In this document: one piece after another, positions 1 through 8,555 of the stretch | How positions within the stretch are numbered: the first letter of the stretch is position 1 | How the letters are laid out: each line of letters begins with the position of its first letter | NCBI RefSeq assembly: GCF_013340205.1 | Contig: NZ_BJTG01000007.1 | Coordinates: 265,187-329,186, forward strand | Reading direction: 5' to 3' | Length of the DNA: 64,000 nt | Source: Anaeromyxobacter diazotrophicus | Lineage (GTDB): Bacteria; Myxococcota; Myxococcia; Myxococcales; Anaeromyxobacteraceae | Notes under the pieces: generated by a model | What the model saw: the letters and a program-made list of their open reading frames with translations, nothing else | Told to the model about the DNA's origin: nothing | Databases searched by the model: none | Made by a program: the position numbers and the translations under genes

Positions 1-221
1 TCGCCTCGCTCGCCAAGAAGGTCTCGGAGCTGGGCGCGCAGCGGCTCTCGGTGGTGGGTCAGCGCTATGACCCGCACCTGGCCGAGGCGGTGGACGTCGT
101 GCCGGTGGGCGATAGGTCGCAGGACGACGTCGTGGTGCAGGAGGTCCGCGCAGGTTATCGGATCGGCGAGAGGATTTTGCGGCCTGCCCGGGTGAGGGTG
201 GGGCGCTTCACGCAGGCCTGA
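1..221 (+). CDS. grpE: Nucleotide exchange factor GrpE (3' part)
   Basis: Only the last 72 codons are present; the gene begins left of the window. The visible part reads ...YDPHLAEAVDVVPVGD, then VVVQEVRAGYRIGERILRPARV, which matches the C-terminal beta-domain of GrpE (DPxxHEAV...VVxExxxGYxxxxRxLRPAxVxV). GrpE is the ADP/ATP exchange factor of the DnaK chaperone. The reading frame ends in TGA at 219-221. The following gene is a periplasmic protease, so the region groups protein-quality-control functions. The family call rests on this conserved tail only. Confidence 0.88.
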   Translation, partial: ASLAKKVSELGAQRLSVVGQRYDPHLAEAVDVVPVGDRSQDDVVVQEVRAGYRIGERILRPARVRVGRFTQA

Positions 222-332
222 GGCCCGGTCGCAGGACGGGCCGCGAGAGCTTTCACCCCGCACCCTCGGCCGCGCGCGGAAATAGATTCCGGGCGCGGCT
301 GTATGGGGTGCATGACCTTCTGGAGGAGCACG

Positions 333-1904
333 ATGCGGCGTCACACCGCGTTCACAGTCAGTTCCGTCGTCCTGGCCTTGGCCGTCGCGACCGCCTGCGG
401 GATCGAGGGCCGCGCCGACGCCGGCCCCCCGCCCCAGGCGCCCACCTCGAAGGAGACCGGCAAGCAGCTCTGGCACGACTCGACCGGCCAGCCCCCGGTG
501 AACGTGAGCGTGCCGTCGCAGAGCTCGCTCGCGCCCCTCATCAAGCAGCTCAAGCCGGCGGTGGTGAACATCTCCTCGACCACCGTCATGAAGAACCCGC
601 ACCGCGGCCTGCGGATGCCGAACGGCGGCGGCGGGGGCGACGACGACGAGAACCAGCAGCTCTTCGAGAAGTTCTTCGGGCAGCGCGAGATGCCGGAGGA
701 GCTCAAGGGCACGAGCCTCGGCTCCGGCTTCATCATCAACGACGACGGCTACGTCCTTACCAACAACCACGTGGTGAAGGACGCCACCGACATCAAGGTG
801 CGCCTCTCCGACGGGCGGGAGTTCGAGGCCAAGATCGTGGGGCGCGACCCCGCCTCCGACGTGGCGCTCATCAAGCTCCAGCAGCTCAAGGGCAAGCTCC
901 CCACCGTCGCGCTGGGCGACTCCGACGCGCTCGACCAGGGCGACTTCGTGCTCGCCATCGGCAGCCCGCTCGGCTTCCGCGAGTCGGTCACGTTCGGCAT
1001 CGTCTCGGCCAAGGACCGCAGCCTCACCGGCGGCGCCTTCGACGACTTCCTGCAGACCGACGCCGCCATCAACCAGGGCAACTCGGGCGGCCCGCTCTTC
1101 AACATGAAGGGCGAGGTGGTGGGCATCAACACCGCCATCATCTCCCCGCAGATCGGCTCCGGCATCGGCTTCGCGGTGCCCATCAACATGGCGAAGCAGC
1201 TCGTCCCGCAGCTCCTCACCGGCAAGGTCTCGCGCGGCTACCTGGGCGTGGCGGTGAGCGAGCTCACCCCCGATCTCGTCCAGGGCTTCGGGCTCAAGGA
1301 GGGGACGAAGGGCGCGCTGGTGCAGTCGGTGGTGCCGAAGGCGCCGGCGGACAAGGCGGGCGTGAAGCCCGGCGACGTGGTCGTGGCGGTGAACGGCAAG
1401 CCGGTCGACAGCCCGAGCCTGCTCACCCGCACCGTCTCCTCGGTGCAGCCCGGCGGCAAGGCCACGCTGACGGTGCTGCGCGGCAACGAGAAGAAGGACC
1501 TCACCATCACCGTGGCGCAGCGGCCGGACGAGGAGGCGCTGGCGCGCGGCGAGCTGGGCGGCGGCGAGGAGGGCGAGGGCGGGCCGGCCGCGCAGAAGCC
1601 GGGCGCCAACGACAAGCTCGGCATCCGCATCGCGCCGGTCCCGCCGCAGGTCGCCAGCGAGCTCAACGTGCAGCCGGATCAAGGCGTCCTGGTGGTGGCG
1701 GTGAACCCCAACGGCCCCGCCGGCTCGGCGGGGGTCCGCAAGAACGACGTCATCCTCGAGGTGAACCGCCAGCCGGTGAACAAGGTGGAGCAGGTGGTGG
1801 GCCTCATCCAGAAGATGAAGCCCGGCCAGGTGGTGGTGCTGCGCGTCCAGCGCGGCCAGCAGGCGTCGTACCTGCCGGTGAAGCTCGGCGGCGAGAAGAA
1901 GTAG
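333..1904 (+). CDS. htrA: DegP/HtrA-family serine protease with two PDZ domains
   Basis: Envelope protease/chaperone of 523 aa that degrades or holds misfolded exported proteins. I chose the ATG at 333 because GGAGG lies at 322-326; an in-frame ATG at 303 has no such site. The N-terminus (MRRHTAFTVSSVVLALAVATACG) is a signal peptide, possibly with a lipobox ending at the Cys. The trypsin-like triad is visible: His in NNHVVKD (about residue 146), Asp in DPASDVALIKL (about 176) and Ser in GNSGGPLF (about 251). Two PDZ domains follow (about 280-370 and 420-515), joined by a Gly/Glu-rich linker. A Gly/Asp-rich stretch near residues 95-107 is the likely LA-loop. Length and order are normal for DegP/MucD. 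Confidence 0.95.
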   Translation: MRRHTAFTVSSVVLALAVATACGIEGRADAGPPPQAPTSKETGKQLWHDSTGQPPVNVSVPSQSSLAPLIKQLKPAVVNISSTTVMKNPHRGLRMPNGGGGGDDDENQQLFEKFFGQREMPEELKGTSLGSGFIINDDGYVLTNNHVVKDATDIKVRLSDGREFEAKIVGRDPASDVALIKLQQLKGKLPTVALGDSDALDQGDFVLAIGSPLGFRESVTFGIVSAKDRSLTGGAFDDFLQTDAAINQGNSGGPLFNMKGEVVGINTAIISPQIGSGIGFAVPINMAKQLVPQLLTGKVSRGYLGVAVSELTPDLVQGFGLKEGTKGALVQSVVPKAPADKAGVKPGDVVVAVNGKPVDSPSLLTRTVSSVQPGGKATLTVLRGNEKKDLTITVAQRPDEEALARGELGGGEEGEGGPAAQKPGANDKLGIRIAPVPPQVASELNVQPDQGVLVVAVNPNGPAGSAGVRKNDVILEVNRQPVNKVEQVVGLIQKMKPGQVVVLRVQRGQQASYLPVKLGGEKK

Positions 1905-1985
1905 CGCGGCTCGCCCGGCGGCGGGGTGCGAGGCCTCCGCCCCACGGACTCGACCGTGGGGCGGGGCTCGTCCCCCGCCGCGCCT

Positions 1986-2600
1986 TTACCCGCTCAGCAC
2001 CTTCGAGGCGATCTCCGCGCCGCTGCGCGAGTCGACCAGGCGGATGGCGAGGAAGCGGGCCTTCACGCCCTCGTAGAAGCCCGGCTCCCCCTTCCGCTTC
2101 AGCTTCCAGGCCCCCTCGGGCCGGAAGAGCACCTCCATCTGGAGGCGGCCGGTGCGGAGCGCGCTCTCCAGCTCGAGCTCGTCCATGCCGTCGGGCAGCG
2201 CGCCCTCGATCACGATGAACTGGATGAGCGGCCGCCCGGCCGCGTCCTGGCGGCGCGGCTCCCCGTTCGTGAGCGCGATCCCGCCGCCGTCGATGAAGGG
2301 CGTCACCACGAAGCGGAAGCCCGAGCGGGTCCGCTGCGGGCGCACGAGGTCGAGCGTCTGCTCGGCCACGCTCGCCGCGTACACGTTGCCGTCGAGGCCC
2401 CGGCGCACCCGGCGGACGTTCTGCTCGCAGTCCGCCCGCGTGAACGCGTCCTTGCAGGAGCCGACGTACCGCTCCAGGAAGGGCCCCAGGCTGTCGAGGC
2501 GCGTGGCGTGCCCGCGCAGGGCCTCGAAGCGCCCGTCTGCGTGGGTCAGGGCCGGGAGGAGGAGGGCGAGGGGGAGGAGGGCCAGGCGAGCGAGGCGCAT
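1986..2600 (-). CDS. Secreted protein of unknown function
   Basis: A 204-aa protein. The chosen start MRLARLALLPLALLLPALTHA gives a clean Sec signal peptide; an upstream in-frame ATG at 2639 would add 13 residues without improving it. The mature part contains two cysteines in a GSCKDAF...DCEQN arrangement (a possible disulfide) and mixed strand/helix sequence, with no catalytic motif that I recognise. It is convergent with htrA and separated from it by 81 bases, so it is transcribed independently. It resembles conserved myxobacterial exported proteins, but I cannot assign a function. No strong ribosome binding site precedes either start. Confidence 0.72.
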   Translation of the reverse strand: MRLARLALLPLALLLPALTHADGRFEALRGHATRLDSLGPFLERYVGSCKDAFTRADCEQNVRRVRRGLDGNVYAASVAEQTLDLVRPQRTRSGFRFVVTPFIDGGGIALTNGEPRRQDAAGRPLIQFIVIEGALPDGMDELELESALRTGRLQMEVLFRPEGAWKLKRKGEPGFYEGVKARFLAIRLVDSRSGAEIASKVLSG

Positions 2601-2746
2601 GTGCCGCGCATCATGGACACCTGCGGCCGGGCGCATCAACGACGGGCTTGGAGGCTTCCGTCGGATGAGGTGAGGAACTATCTCCCGCCGCCGCCGGGCG
2701 CGCCCGCCTGCGCGGTCCCGAGTTTGGGTCGGGTAAGGTCGCTTTT

Positions 2747-2775
2747 TTGACTACATTCCCACACCACCCTAATGT
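2747..2775 (+). promoter_or_regulatory. Sigma-70-type promoter for the PilZ gene
   Basis: TTGACT at 2747-2752 and TAATGT at 2770-2775 are separated by exactly 17 bases, 25 bases before the PilZ ATG. A GGAGGG ribosome site at 2791-2796 follows. This is one of the few near-consensus promoters in this GC-rich window. Confidence 0.6.
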
Positions 2776-2799
2776 CCGCCTCGGGGAGCAGGAGGGCGG

Positions 2800-3162
2800 A
2801 TGGCGCGAGCCAGGGCGGTGGAGCGGAGCGAGGCGCAGGAGCGGCGTGCGGCGCCGCGGCTCGACAAGGTGTTCCCGGTCTTCATCGAGGGGGAGCGCGG
2901 CGGCGCCCTGGGCGTCGCGCGCAACATCTCGCAGGGCGGGCTGTTCGTGGAGACCCGCGCCCCCGAGCCGCTCGGCAGCCAGGTCCGCGTGAGCTTTCCG
3001 TCGAGCGCGGGCGAGATGACCGCGGTCGCCGAGGTGCGCTACGTCTGCCACCTGCTCGCCCGCGCCGCCTCCGGCGCCGAGCGCCCCGCCGCGGTGCGAG
3101 GCATGGGCCTGCGCTTCCTCTACTTCGACGCCGGCGGCGCTCCGCCGCCGGTGGTCCACTGA
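2800..3162 (+). CDS. PilZ-domain protein (probable c-di-GMP receptor)
   Basis: A 120-aa single-domain protein. The PilZ signature is present: the RxxxR arm (ERRAAPRLD, about residues 14-22) followed by the D/NxSxxG strand motif (ARNISQGGLF, about 40-50), and a C-terminal VRGMGLRF strand. Both c-di-GMP-contact motifs are intact, so ligand binding is likely. In myxobacteria, stand-alone PilZ proteins affect motility or envelope functions, but nothing nearby fixes the target. The start is supported by GGAGGG four bases upstream. It is followed after 62 bases by an ABC exporter, which may be a separate unit. Confidence 0.88.
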   Translation: MARARAVERSEAQERRAAPRLDKVFPVFIEGERGGALGVARNISQGGLFVETRAPEPLGSQVRVSFPSSAGEMTAVAEVRYVCHLLARAASGAERPAAVRGMGLRFLYFDAGGAPPPVVH

Positions 3163-3224
3163 GCGACGCCGGCGCGGCGCGGCGGCGCTGGCGCCCACCC
3201 GCGGCCACGTGCTACGCGAGCGGG

Positions 3225-4007
3225 ATGCTCGCCATCGAGACGCGCGGGCTCACCCGGCTCTTCGACGGCAAGCCCGCCGTGCAGGAGCTGGCCCTGGCGG
3301 TGCCGGCCGGCGCGTTCTACGGCTTCCTGGGCCCGAACGGCGCCGGGAAGAGCACCACCATGCGGCTGCTCACCGGGCTGCTCGCGCCGACCTCGGGCGA
3401 GGCGCGCGTGCTCGGGCTCGACGTGGCCGCGAGCCCGCTGGCGGTGAAGGCGCAGCTCGGGGTGGTCCCGGACGGCCTGTCCCTGTTCGAGCGGCTCACC
3501 GGCGAGGAGCAGCTGCGCATCCACGGGCAGCTCTACGGCCTCCCCCGCCGCGAGGCCGCGCGCCGCGCCGCCGAGCTGCTCGAGGCGCTGGAGCTGGCGG
3601 GCGACGCCGGCAAGGTGGTGCAGGCCTACAGCCACGGCATGAAGAAGAAGCTCGCCCTCGGCTGCGCGCTCATCCACGGCCCGCGGCTGCTCTTCCTCGA
3701 CGAGCCGTTCGAGGGCATCGACGCGGTGGCGGTGAGCGGCATCCGGCGGCTGCTGCAGGACCTGGTCAGCCGGCGCGCGCTCACCATCTTCCTCACCAGC
3801 CACGTCCTCGAGGTGGTGGAGCGCCTCGTCACGCACGTCGGGATCATCCACCGGGGGCGGCTGGTGGTGCAGGGGACGCTGGAGGAGGTCCGCGCGACCG
3901 GCACCCTCGAGGAGACGTTCATCCGCGCCGTCGGCGAGGCGCGGCCGGCGCCCCCGCCGCTCTCCTGGCTGGCCGGGCCGGGCGGGGCAGGGGACGGCGG
4001 GGCGTGA
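3225..4007 (+). CDS. ABC-2 type exporter, ATP-binding subunit
   Basis: A 260-aa cytoplasmic ATPase that powers the membrane protein encoded next. It has Walker A GPNGAGKST (about residues 36-44) and Walker B LLFLDEPFEGID. Instead of canonical LSGGQ, the signature reads YSHGMKKK, a form common in ABC-2 drug/polysaccharide exporters of the CcmA/YadG class. The H-loop His is in LTSHVLE. The start is ATG 3225; longer readings upstream lack the family's pattern. The stop codon overlaps the permease start by 4 bases (GTGA), implying translational coupling. Confidence 0.93.
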   Translation: MLAIETRGLTRLFDGKPAVQELALAVPAGAFYGFLGPNGAGKSTTMRLLTGLLAPTSGEARVLGLDVAASPLAVKAQLGVVPDGLSLFERLTGEEQLRIHGQLYGLPRREAARRAAELLEALELAGDAGKVVQAYSHGMKKKLALGCALIHGPRLLFLDEPFEGIDAVAVSGIRRLLQDLVSRRALTIFLTSHVLEVVERLVTHVGIIHRGRLVVQGTLEEVRATGTLEETFIRAVGEARPAPPPLSWLAGPGGAGDGGA

Positions 4008-5608
4008 GCGCGCGCCTGGCGGATCTGGTCGAGCTGCGCCTGCGGCTCGGCCTGCGCCGGCTGCGAGGGCGCGGGGGCGCGGCCGAGGGGGCGGCGCAGC
4101 TGGTGCTCTTCGCGCTGGCGATCCCGGCGGCCCTGGCGCTGGCGGCCGCGCTCGGATTCGGGAGCTGGCGCGCCGCGCGCGCCGGCAGCGGCGAGAGCGC
4201 GATCGCGCTGGGGGCCATCCTGTTCGGCCTCTGGCAGAGCTGGACCGCGGTGGGCGTGACGGTGAACGAGCGCGACGCCCTCGACCTGCGGCGGATGCTC
4301 GTCTACCCGGTGGCGCCGGGCCGGGTCTACGCGCTCGGGCTCACGGCGAGCCTGGTGGGCGATCCGCTCGCGCTCACCTGGCTCGTGCTGCTGGCGGGCG
4401 TCGTCGCGGGCGCGGCGGTGGCGCGCCCCGGCGCCTGGCTCCTCCTGCTGGTCCTGGCGCTGCTCCTGTTCGCCGCTGCCACGACGGCGCTGGTGGCGCT
4501 CCTGCAGGAGCTCCTGGCGCGGCTCGCCCGCCGCCGCTTCGCCCGCGAGGCCGCGCTCGCGGCCGGGCTGGCGGGCTGGCTCGCCTTCGCGCTCTCGGGG
4601 GCCCGCGGCGCGGGGGCGCTCCGGACCGCCTTCCCGGCGGCGGTGCGGCTGCGCTGGGTGCTGTTCCCGCCGGCGCTGGCCCACGCCGGCGTGGCGCACC
4701 TCTTCGCCGGGAGGCCGGCGCGCGCGCTGCCGTGGCTCGCGCTGCTGGCGCTGGCCGCGGCCGTCACCGGCTGGCTCGCCTACCGGGTGGCGCTCGGCGA
4801 CGCCCAGGCGGGCGGCGAGGCTGCGCTGGCCGCGCCGCGCCGCGGCCGGCCGGCCGCGCCGCTCTTCCCGGAGCGGCTCGGGCCGCTCTTCGAGAAGGAG
4901 GCCCGGCAGCTCGCGCGGCACCCGGCGGTGCGCGTCTTCGCGCTGGCGCTGCCGGCGCTGGCGGCGCTCGTCGGGTGGAAGGCGCCGGTGCACCTCCCGG
5001 GCGACCTCGCGCCGCTCTCCCAGGCGCTGCCGCTCTTCTTCCTGGCGGTGTACGTGCACCTCGGGCTGCAGGCGTTCTGGGTGAACCCGCTCGCCTGGGA
5101 GCGCGGCGGCGCGCGCGCGTTCTACCTGGCGCCGGTGGTGCCGGACGAGGTGCTCGCGGCCAAGAACCTGGCGCTCGCCGCGTGCGCCACGCTCGTCTTC
5201 CTCGCCGCCGAGACCGCCTACGCCGCCGCCGCCGGCTGGCCCGAGCCGTGGGCGGTGGCGGGCGCGCTGGCGCTCGAGCTGGGCCTCGCGCCGGTGCTGT
5301 ACGGGCTCGGGAACGTCATCGGCATCCTGTGGCCGCGTGCGGCGCCGGTGGGGGCGCAGCGGTCCGGGGCGCTCTCCCCGCTGGCGGCGCTGGCGGGGAT
5401 GGTCATCGCCTCCGGCGCGACGCTGCTCTTCGCGATCCCGGTCCTGGTGGCGATCGCGCTCGACCGGCTCTGGCTGGCGCCGGCCGCGTGGGCAGCGCTG
5501 GCGGCCGGCGGCGCCATCGCCTGGCGGCTCGCGCTCCCCGCCGCCGGCCGCCTCCTGTGGCGCCGCCGCGAGGCGGTGCTGGCGGCGGTGACCGGCGACG
5601 AGGTGTGA
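4004..5608 (+). CDS. ABC-2 type exporter, membrane subunit
   Basis: A 534-aa, very Ala/Leu-rich integral membrane protein starting at a GTG that overlaps the ATPase stop codon. About twelve hydrophobic segments fall in two halves, roughly residues 20-230 and 285-520, separated by a charged linker (EKEARQLARHPAVRVF). This suggests an internally duplicated permease rather than the usual six-helix subunit, so one copy may suffice per transporter. The substrate cannot be read from the sequence. Pairing with the upstream ATPase is established by the overlap. Confidence 0.88.
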   Translation: MSARLADLVELRLRLGLRRLRGRGGAAEGAAQLVLFALAIPAALALAAALGFGSWRAARAGSGESAIALGAILFGLWQSWTAVGVTVNERDALDLRRMLVYPVAPGRVYALGLTASLVGDPLALTWLVLLAGVVAGAAVARPGAWLLLLVLALLLFAAATTALVALLQELLARLARRRFAREAALAAGLAGWLAFALSGARGAGALRTAFPAAVRLRWVLFPPALAHAGVAHLFAGRPARALPWLALLALAAAVTGWLAYRVALGDAQAGGEAALAAPRRGRPAAPLFPERLGPLFEKEARQLARHPAVRVFALALPALAALVGWKAPVHLPGDLAPLSQALPLFFLAVYVHLGLQAFWVNPLAWERGGARAFYLAPVVPDEVLAAKNLALAACATLVFLAAETAYAAAAGWPEPWAVAGALALELGLAPVLYGLGNVIGILWPRAAPVGAQRSGALSPLAALAGMVIASGATLLFAIPVLVAIALDRLWLAPAAWAALAAGGAIAWRLALPAAGRLLWRRREAVLAAVTGDEV

Positions 5609-5617
5609 GGCGCGGCG

Positions 5618-7159
5618 CTACTGGCTGAACCCCTCCAGCAGGTAGTGCGCCTCGATCCGCTTCAGCGCCAGCACCATGGCCGCGGTCCGCATGTCGACCT
5701 CCTTCCCGATGCAGTAGGGGCGGGAGTCGTGGGCGGGGGTCTTGGTGGGCCGATCGCGCGACACGTCGCGGATGATGGCGTAGTTCGACTTGATGGCGCG
5801 CTCGAGCCGGGTGTTCACCTCCTGCTCGGTCCAGTGCTCCATGCGCTGGTTCTGGAGCCACTCGTAATACGAGACCGTGACGCCGCCGGCGTTGGCGATG
5901 ATGTCCGGGATGAGGTCGATCTTGCGGCCGGCGAGGACGCGCTCGCCGTCGGGCGTGGTGGGGCCGTTGGCGCCCTCCACCACCAGCTTGACGCGCAGGG
6001 TCTCCGCGACGTTCCCGTCGATCTCGCCGCCCAGCGCCGCCGGGATCGCGATGTCGGCGTCCACCTTCCAGAAGTCGGCCTTGGAGATGGCCGCCGCGCC
6101 GGGGAAGCCGAGCACCGTCTTCTTGAGGTTGTCCGGGTTCTGGTGGACGTACTGGACGAGCGCGTCCACGTCGAGGCCCTCGTCGCTGTGGATGGTGCCG
6201 TTCGCGTCGTTCACCGCCACGATCTTGGCGCCCATCCCGTACAGGATCTCGGCCGCGGCGGAGCCCACGTTGCCGAAGCCCTGCACCAGCACCCGGGCCC
6301 CGCGCAGCGAGAACTCGCGGTCGCGCGCCCACTCCTCGATGCAGTAGACCACCCCCTGGCCGGTCGCCTTGAGCCGGCCCTCGGAGCCGCCGATGCGCAC
6401 GTCCTTGCCGGTGACGACGCCGCGGAAGGCGTGGGGCGTCCGCTGACCGTCGGTGAACTGGCGCATCATGATGGCCATGATGGCGCCGTTGGTGTTCACG
6501 TCCGGCGCCGGGATGTCGAGGAACGGGCCCATCAGGTTCTTCAGCTTGTACATGTAACGCAGGGTGAGGTGCTCCATCTCCTCGCGCGAGTACGCCTGGG
6601 GGTCGATGCGGATGCCGCCCTTGGCGCCGCCGAACGGGATGTCGGCGATGGCGGTCTTCCAGGTCATCTCCGCCGCCAGCGTCTTGAAGAGGTCGAGCGA
6701 GACGTCCTTGTGGAAGCGGATGCCGCCCTTGTACGGGCCGCGGACCTGGTTGTGCTGGATCCGGTACGCCTTGAACTTGCGCGGCTCGCCCTTGACCATC
6801 TTGAAGAGCCCGCGCTTGGGGATGCGGATGACGCCCTCGCGCACGGTGATGTCGGCGTCCAGCAGGGCGCGCCGGTGCAGCACGAAGTCGCCGTTGGCGA
6901 GCGGCTCGAGCGCCACCCCCGCCTTCATCGACGAGGCGGGCAGGTCCTTGAACGGGCCGGCCTCCTCGTCGTCGAGCGGCACCAGCCGGTCCCGCAGGTC
7001 GAGCGACACGTAGAAGATGTGCTCGAAGTCCGGCTCCTCCAGCTCGAGCCGCACGCGCGGGTGCATGTCGATGAGATCGGCCGCCCGATGGAACGTCTCG
7101 AGCTGCTCCGTGTAGATGGTCGACTTCTTGGGAGAGGAGTCCTTGCGCATCACTCGCAT
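5618..7159 (-). CDS. gdhA: Glutamate dehydrogenase (Glu/Leu/Phe/Val dehydrogenase family)
   Basis: Catalyses reversible oxidative deamination of glutamate to 2-oxoglutarate and ammonia, linking nitrogen and carbon metabolism. The 513-aa start at 7159 has GAGGA five bases upstream. The substrate-binding half contains GPYKGGIRFH, the catalytic-lysine motif FGGAKGGI and PAPDVNTN. The Rossmann half contains VQGFGNVGS, the dinucleotide loop. An extension of about 90 residues before the core is longer than in hexameric bacterial enzymes and fits a larger subtype. The gene is convergent with the ABC permease, with nine bases between stop codons. Cofactor preference cannot be read with confidence. 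Confidence 0.93.
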   Translation of the reverse strand: MRVMRKDSSPKKSTIYTEQLETFHRAADLIDMHPRVRLELEEPDFEHIFYVSLDLRDRLVPLDDEEAGPFKDLPASSMKAGVALEPLANGDFVLHRRALLDADITVREGVIRIPKRGLFKMVKGEPRKFKAYRIQHNQVRGPYKGGIRFHKDVSLDLFKTLAAEMTWKTAIADIPFGGAKGGIRIDPQAYSREEMEHLTLRYMYKLKNLMGPFLDIPAPDVNTNGAIMAIMMRQFTDGQRTPHAFRGVVTGKDVRIGGSEGRLKATGQGVVYCIEEWARDREFSLRGARVLVQGFGNVGSAAAEILYGMGAKIVAVNDANGTIHSDEGLDVDALVQYVHQNPDNLKKTVLGFPGAAAISKADFWKVDADIAIPAALGGEIDGNVAETLRVKLVVEGANGPTTPDGERVLAGRKIDLIPDIIANAGGVTVSYYEWLQNQRMEHWTEQEVNTRLERAIKSNYAIIRDVSRDRPTKTPAHDSRPYCIGKEVDMRTAAMVLALKRIEAHYLLEGFSQ

Positions 7160-7607
7160 GTCGGTCCTCGGCAGAGGCGGGAGGGGAGGCGGGTTGCCAG
7201 CTGCGCCGAAGCTATGCCCGTTTCCACGGCGAGTCCATTGCTTGGAGAGAATGAAAGTAATGTAAGGATGTCGAAGGGTTGTGCCATCCTGCAGCCTGGC
7301 GTGGACGGCGCGGAGACGTGGGTGCTCGATCCGTAGGCAGACTTTGGCCACCCCCCCAAGAGTCCAGGGGCACCCCGGGTGTGCGACGATCAGCCACGGT
7401 GGCGGGCCGTGTTTTCCAGCAAATCGGCGCAAGCCGCCATCGGCTCGCCGTCGCGGGTCCGCAGGGGAGGGTGAGCGCCGCCTCAGCGCGCCATCCGGCT
7501 GGAGTCATCCATCGCGCTCTCATTGCGGCGTTCGCCGCGTTCACGCTCTGCGGCATGACGTTTGCTCTTCCGAACGAACGCATCCGCGGGGGCGGAAAGG
7601 ACAGCTG
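7160..7607. other. Divergent intergenic region between gdhA and the chemosensory operon
   Basis: This 448-base gap must hold the promoters of gdhA (leftward) and of the chemosensory cluster (rightward). An AT-richer patch near 7248-7262 lies upstream of gdhA and may contain its promoter, but I see no convincing -35/-10 pair on either strand. GGAAAGG at 7594-7600 is the ribosome site of the receiver gene. Short open frames here have no recognisable protein character. Confidence 0.4.
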
Positions 7608-7973
7608 GTGACTCGCAAGAAGGTCCTGCTCGTCGACGACTCGAGCACGGTCATCTTGATGGAGAAGATGATCCTGTCGAAGAGCCCCTACGAGCTCCTG
7701 ACGGCGAAGGACGGGCAGGAGGGCGTCGAGATGGCGCTCGCGGAGAAGCCCGACCTCATCCTGATGGACGTGATGATGCCGCGCCTCACGGGGCTCGAGG
7801 CCTGCAAGCAGCTCCGGGCCAAGGGCCACCGCGCGCCCGTCATCCTCGTCACGACGCGCGGCGAGGAGCAGAGCGTCAAGAACGGATACGACGCCGGCTG
7901 CAACGACTACGTGACCAAGCCCATCAACGGAGCGGAGCTCCTCTCCAAGGTCCGCGGCTACCTCGGCGCGTAG
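7608..7973 (+). CDS. Single-domain response regulator (CheY-like receiver)
   Basis: A 121-aa receiver starting at GTG 7608. It has the acidic pair VDDSS near residues 9-10, the phosphoacceptor Asp in LILMDVMMP (about residue 52), Thr in VTTRGEEQ (about 80) and Lys in VTKPING (about 103). No output domain is present, so it acts by protein contact, probably as the diffusible output of the CheA encoded downstream. It is the first gene of the chemosensory cluster, ten bases before the GAF gene. Confidence 0.92.
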   Translation: MTRKKVLLVDDSSTVILMEKMILSKSPYELLTAKDGQEGVEMALAEKPDLILMDVMMPRLTGLEACKQLRAKGHRAPVILVTTRGEEQSVKNGYDAGCNDYVTKPINGAELLSKVRGYLGA

Positions 7974-7983
7974 AGGTCTACCG

Positions 7984-8541
7984 ATGACGACTGAGCGAGG
8001 GCGGCGCGCCGAGGGCGTGGGCCGCGAGGAGGAGGCTCTGCGCGAGCGCCTGGCCGGCCTGGAGCAGCAGGTCGTGGAGCTCGGCAACGCCTGCGTGGTC
8101 ATGGAGCGCGTCCACGGCGCGCTCGACCGCGGCGCGGTGTTGCTCGCCATCCAGGACGTCGTCATCAACGTGATCGGCTCGGAGGAGCTCGCGATCTTCG
8201 AGGTCGCGGACGGTGGCCGGCTGCTCCGCCCCGTGCAGAGCTTCGGCGTCGAGCCGCGCGAGCTGGCGGTGGGAGCTGGCCCGGTCGGGCGCGCTGCCTC
8301 GGAGCGGAGGGCGTGGACGATCCTCGACGGCGCGCCGCCCGAGGAGGAGCCCCGGCTGACCGCCGTCGCGCCGCTCAGCGCCGGCCCGCACCTGACGGGC
8401 GTGGTCGCGATCTGGCGGATGCTCGCGCACAAGCCGGTCTTCGGCGAGGCGGACCGCGCGGTGCTCGAGCTCCTCTCACGCCACGGCGGCGCCGCCCTGC
8501 ACCTCACCTCGCCGCACGCCGGCCGCCGCGCGGCGGCCTGA
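7984..8541 (+). CDS. GAF-domain protein of the chemosensory operon
   Basis: A 185-aa soluble protein. The first 45 residues (EEEALRERLAGLEQQVVEL) form a predicted coiled coil. The rest resembles a GAF sensor domain: helix ALLAIQDVVINVIGSEELAIFEV, then LRPVQSFGVEP, GRAASERRAWTIL and a final VAIWRML strand. There is no kinase or output domain. Its place between a receiver and cheA suggests it modulates signalling within the array, perhaps by binding a small ligand; the ligand is unknown. Confidence 0.75.
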   Translation: MTTERGRRAEGVGREEEALRERLAGLEQQVVELGNACVVMERVHGALDRGAVLLAIQDVVINVIGSEELAIFEVADGGRLLRPVQSFGVEPRELAVGAGPVGRAASERRAWTILDGAPPEEEPRLTAVAPLSAGPHLTGVVAIWRMLAHKPVFGEADRAVLELLSRHGGAALHLTSPHAGRRAAA

Positions 8542-8555
8542 GGCCGGAGCCCCGC

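Noticed and set aside
7271..7295. Sigma-54-like TGGCAC element upstream of gdhA (minus strand)
   Set aside because: The -24 half resembles TGGCAC, but the -12 element reads TTCG rather than TTGC at the proper spacing, so the match is inadequate.
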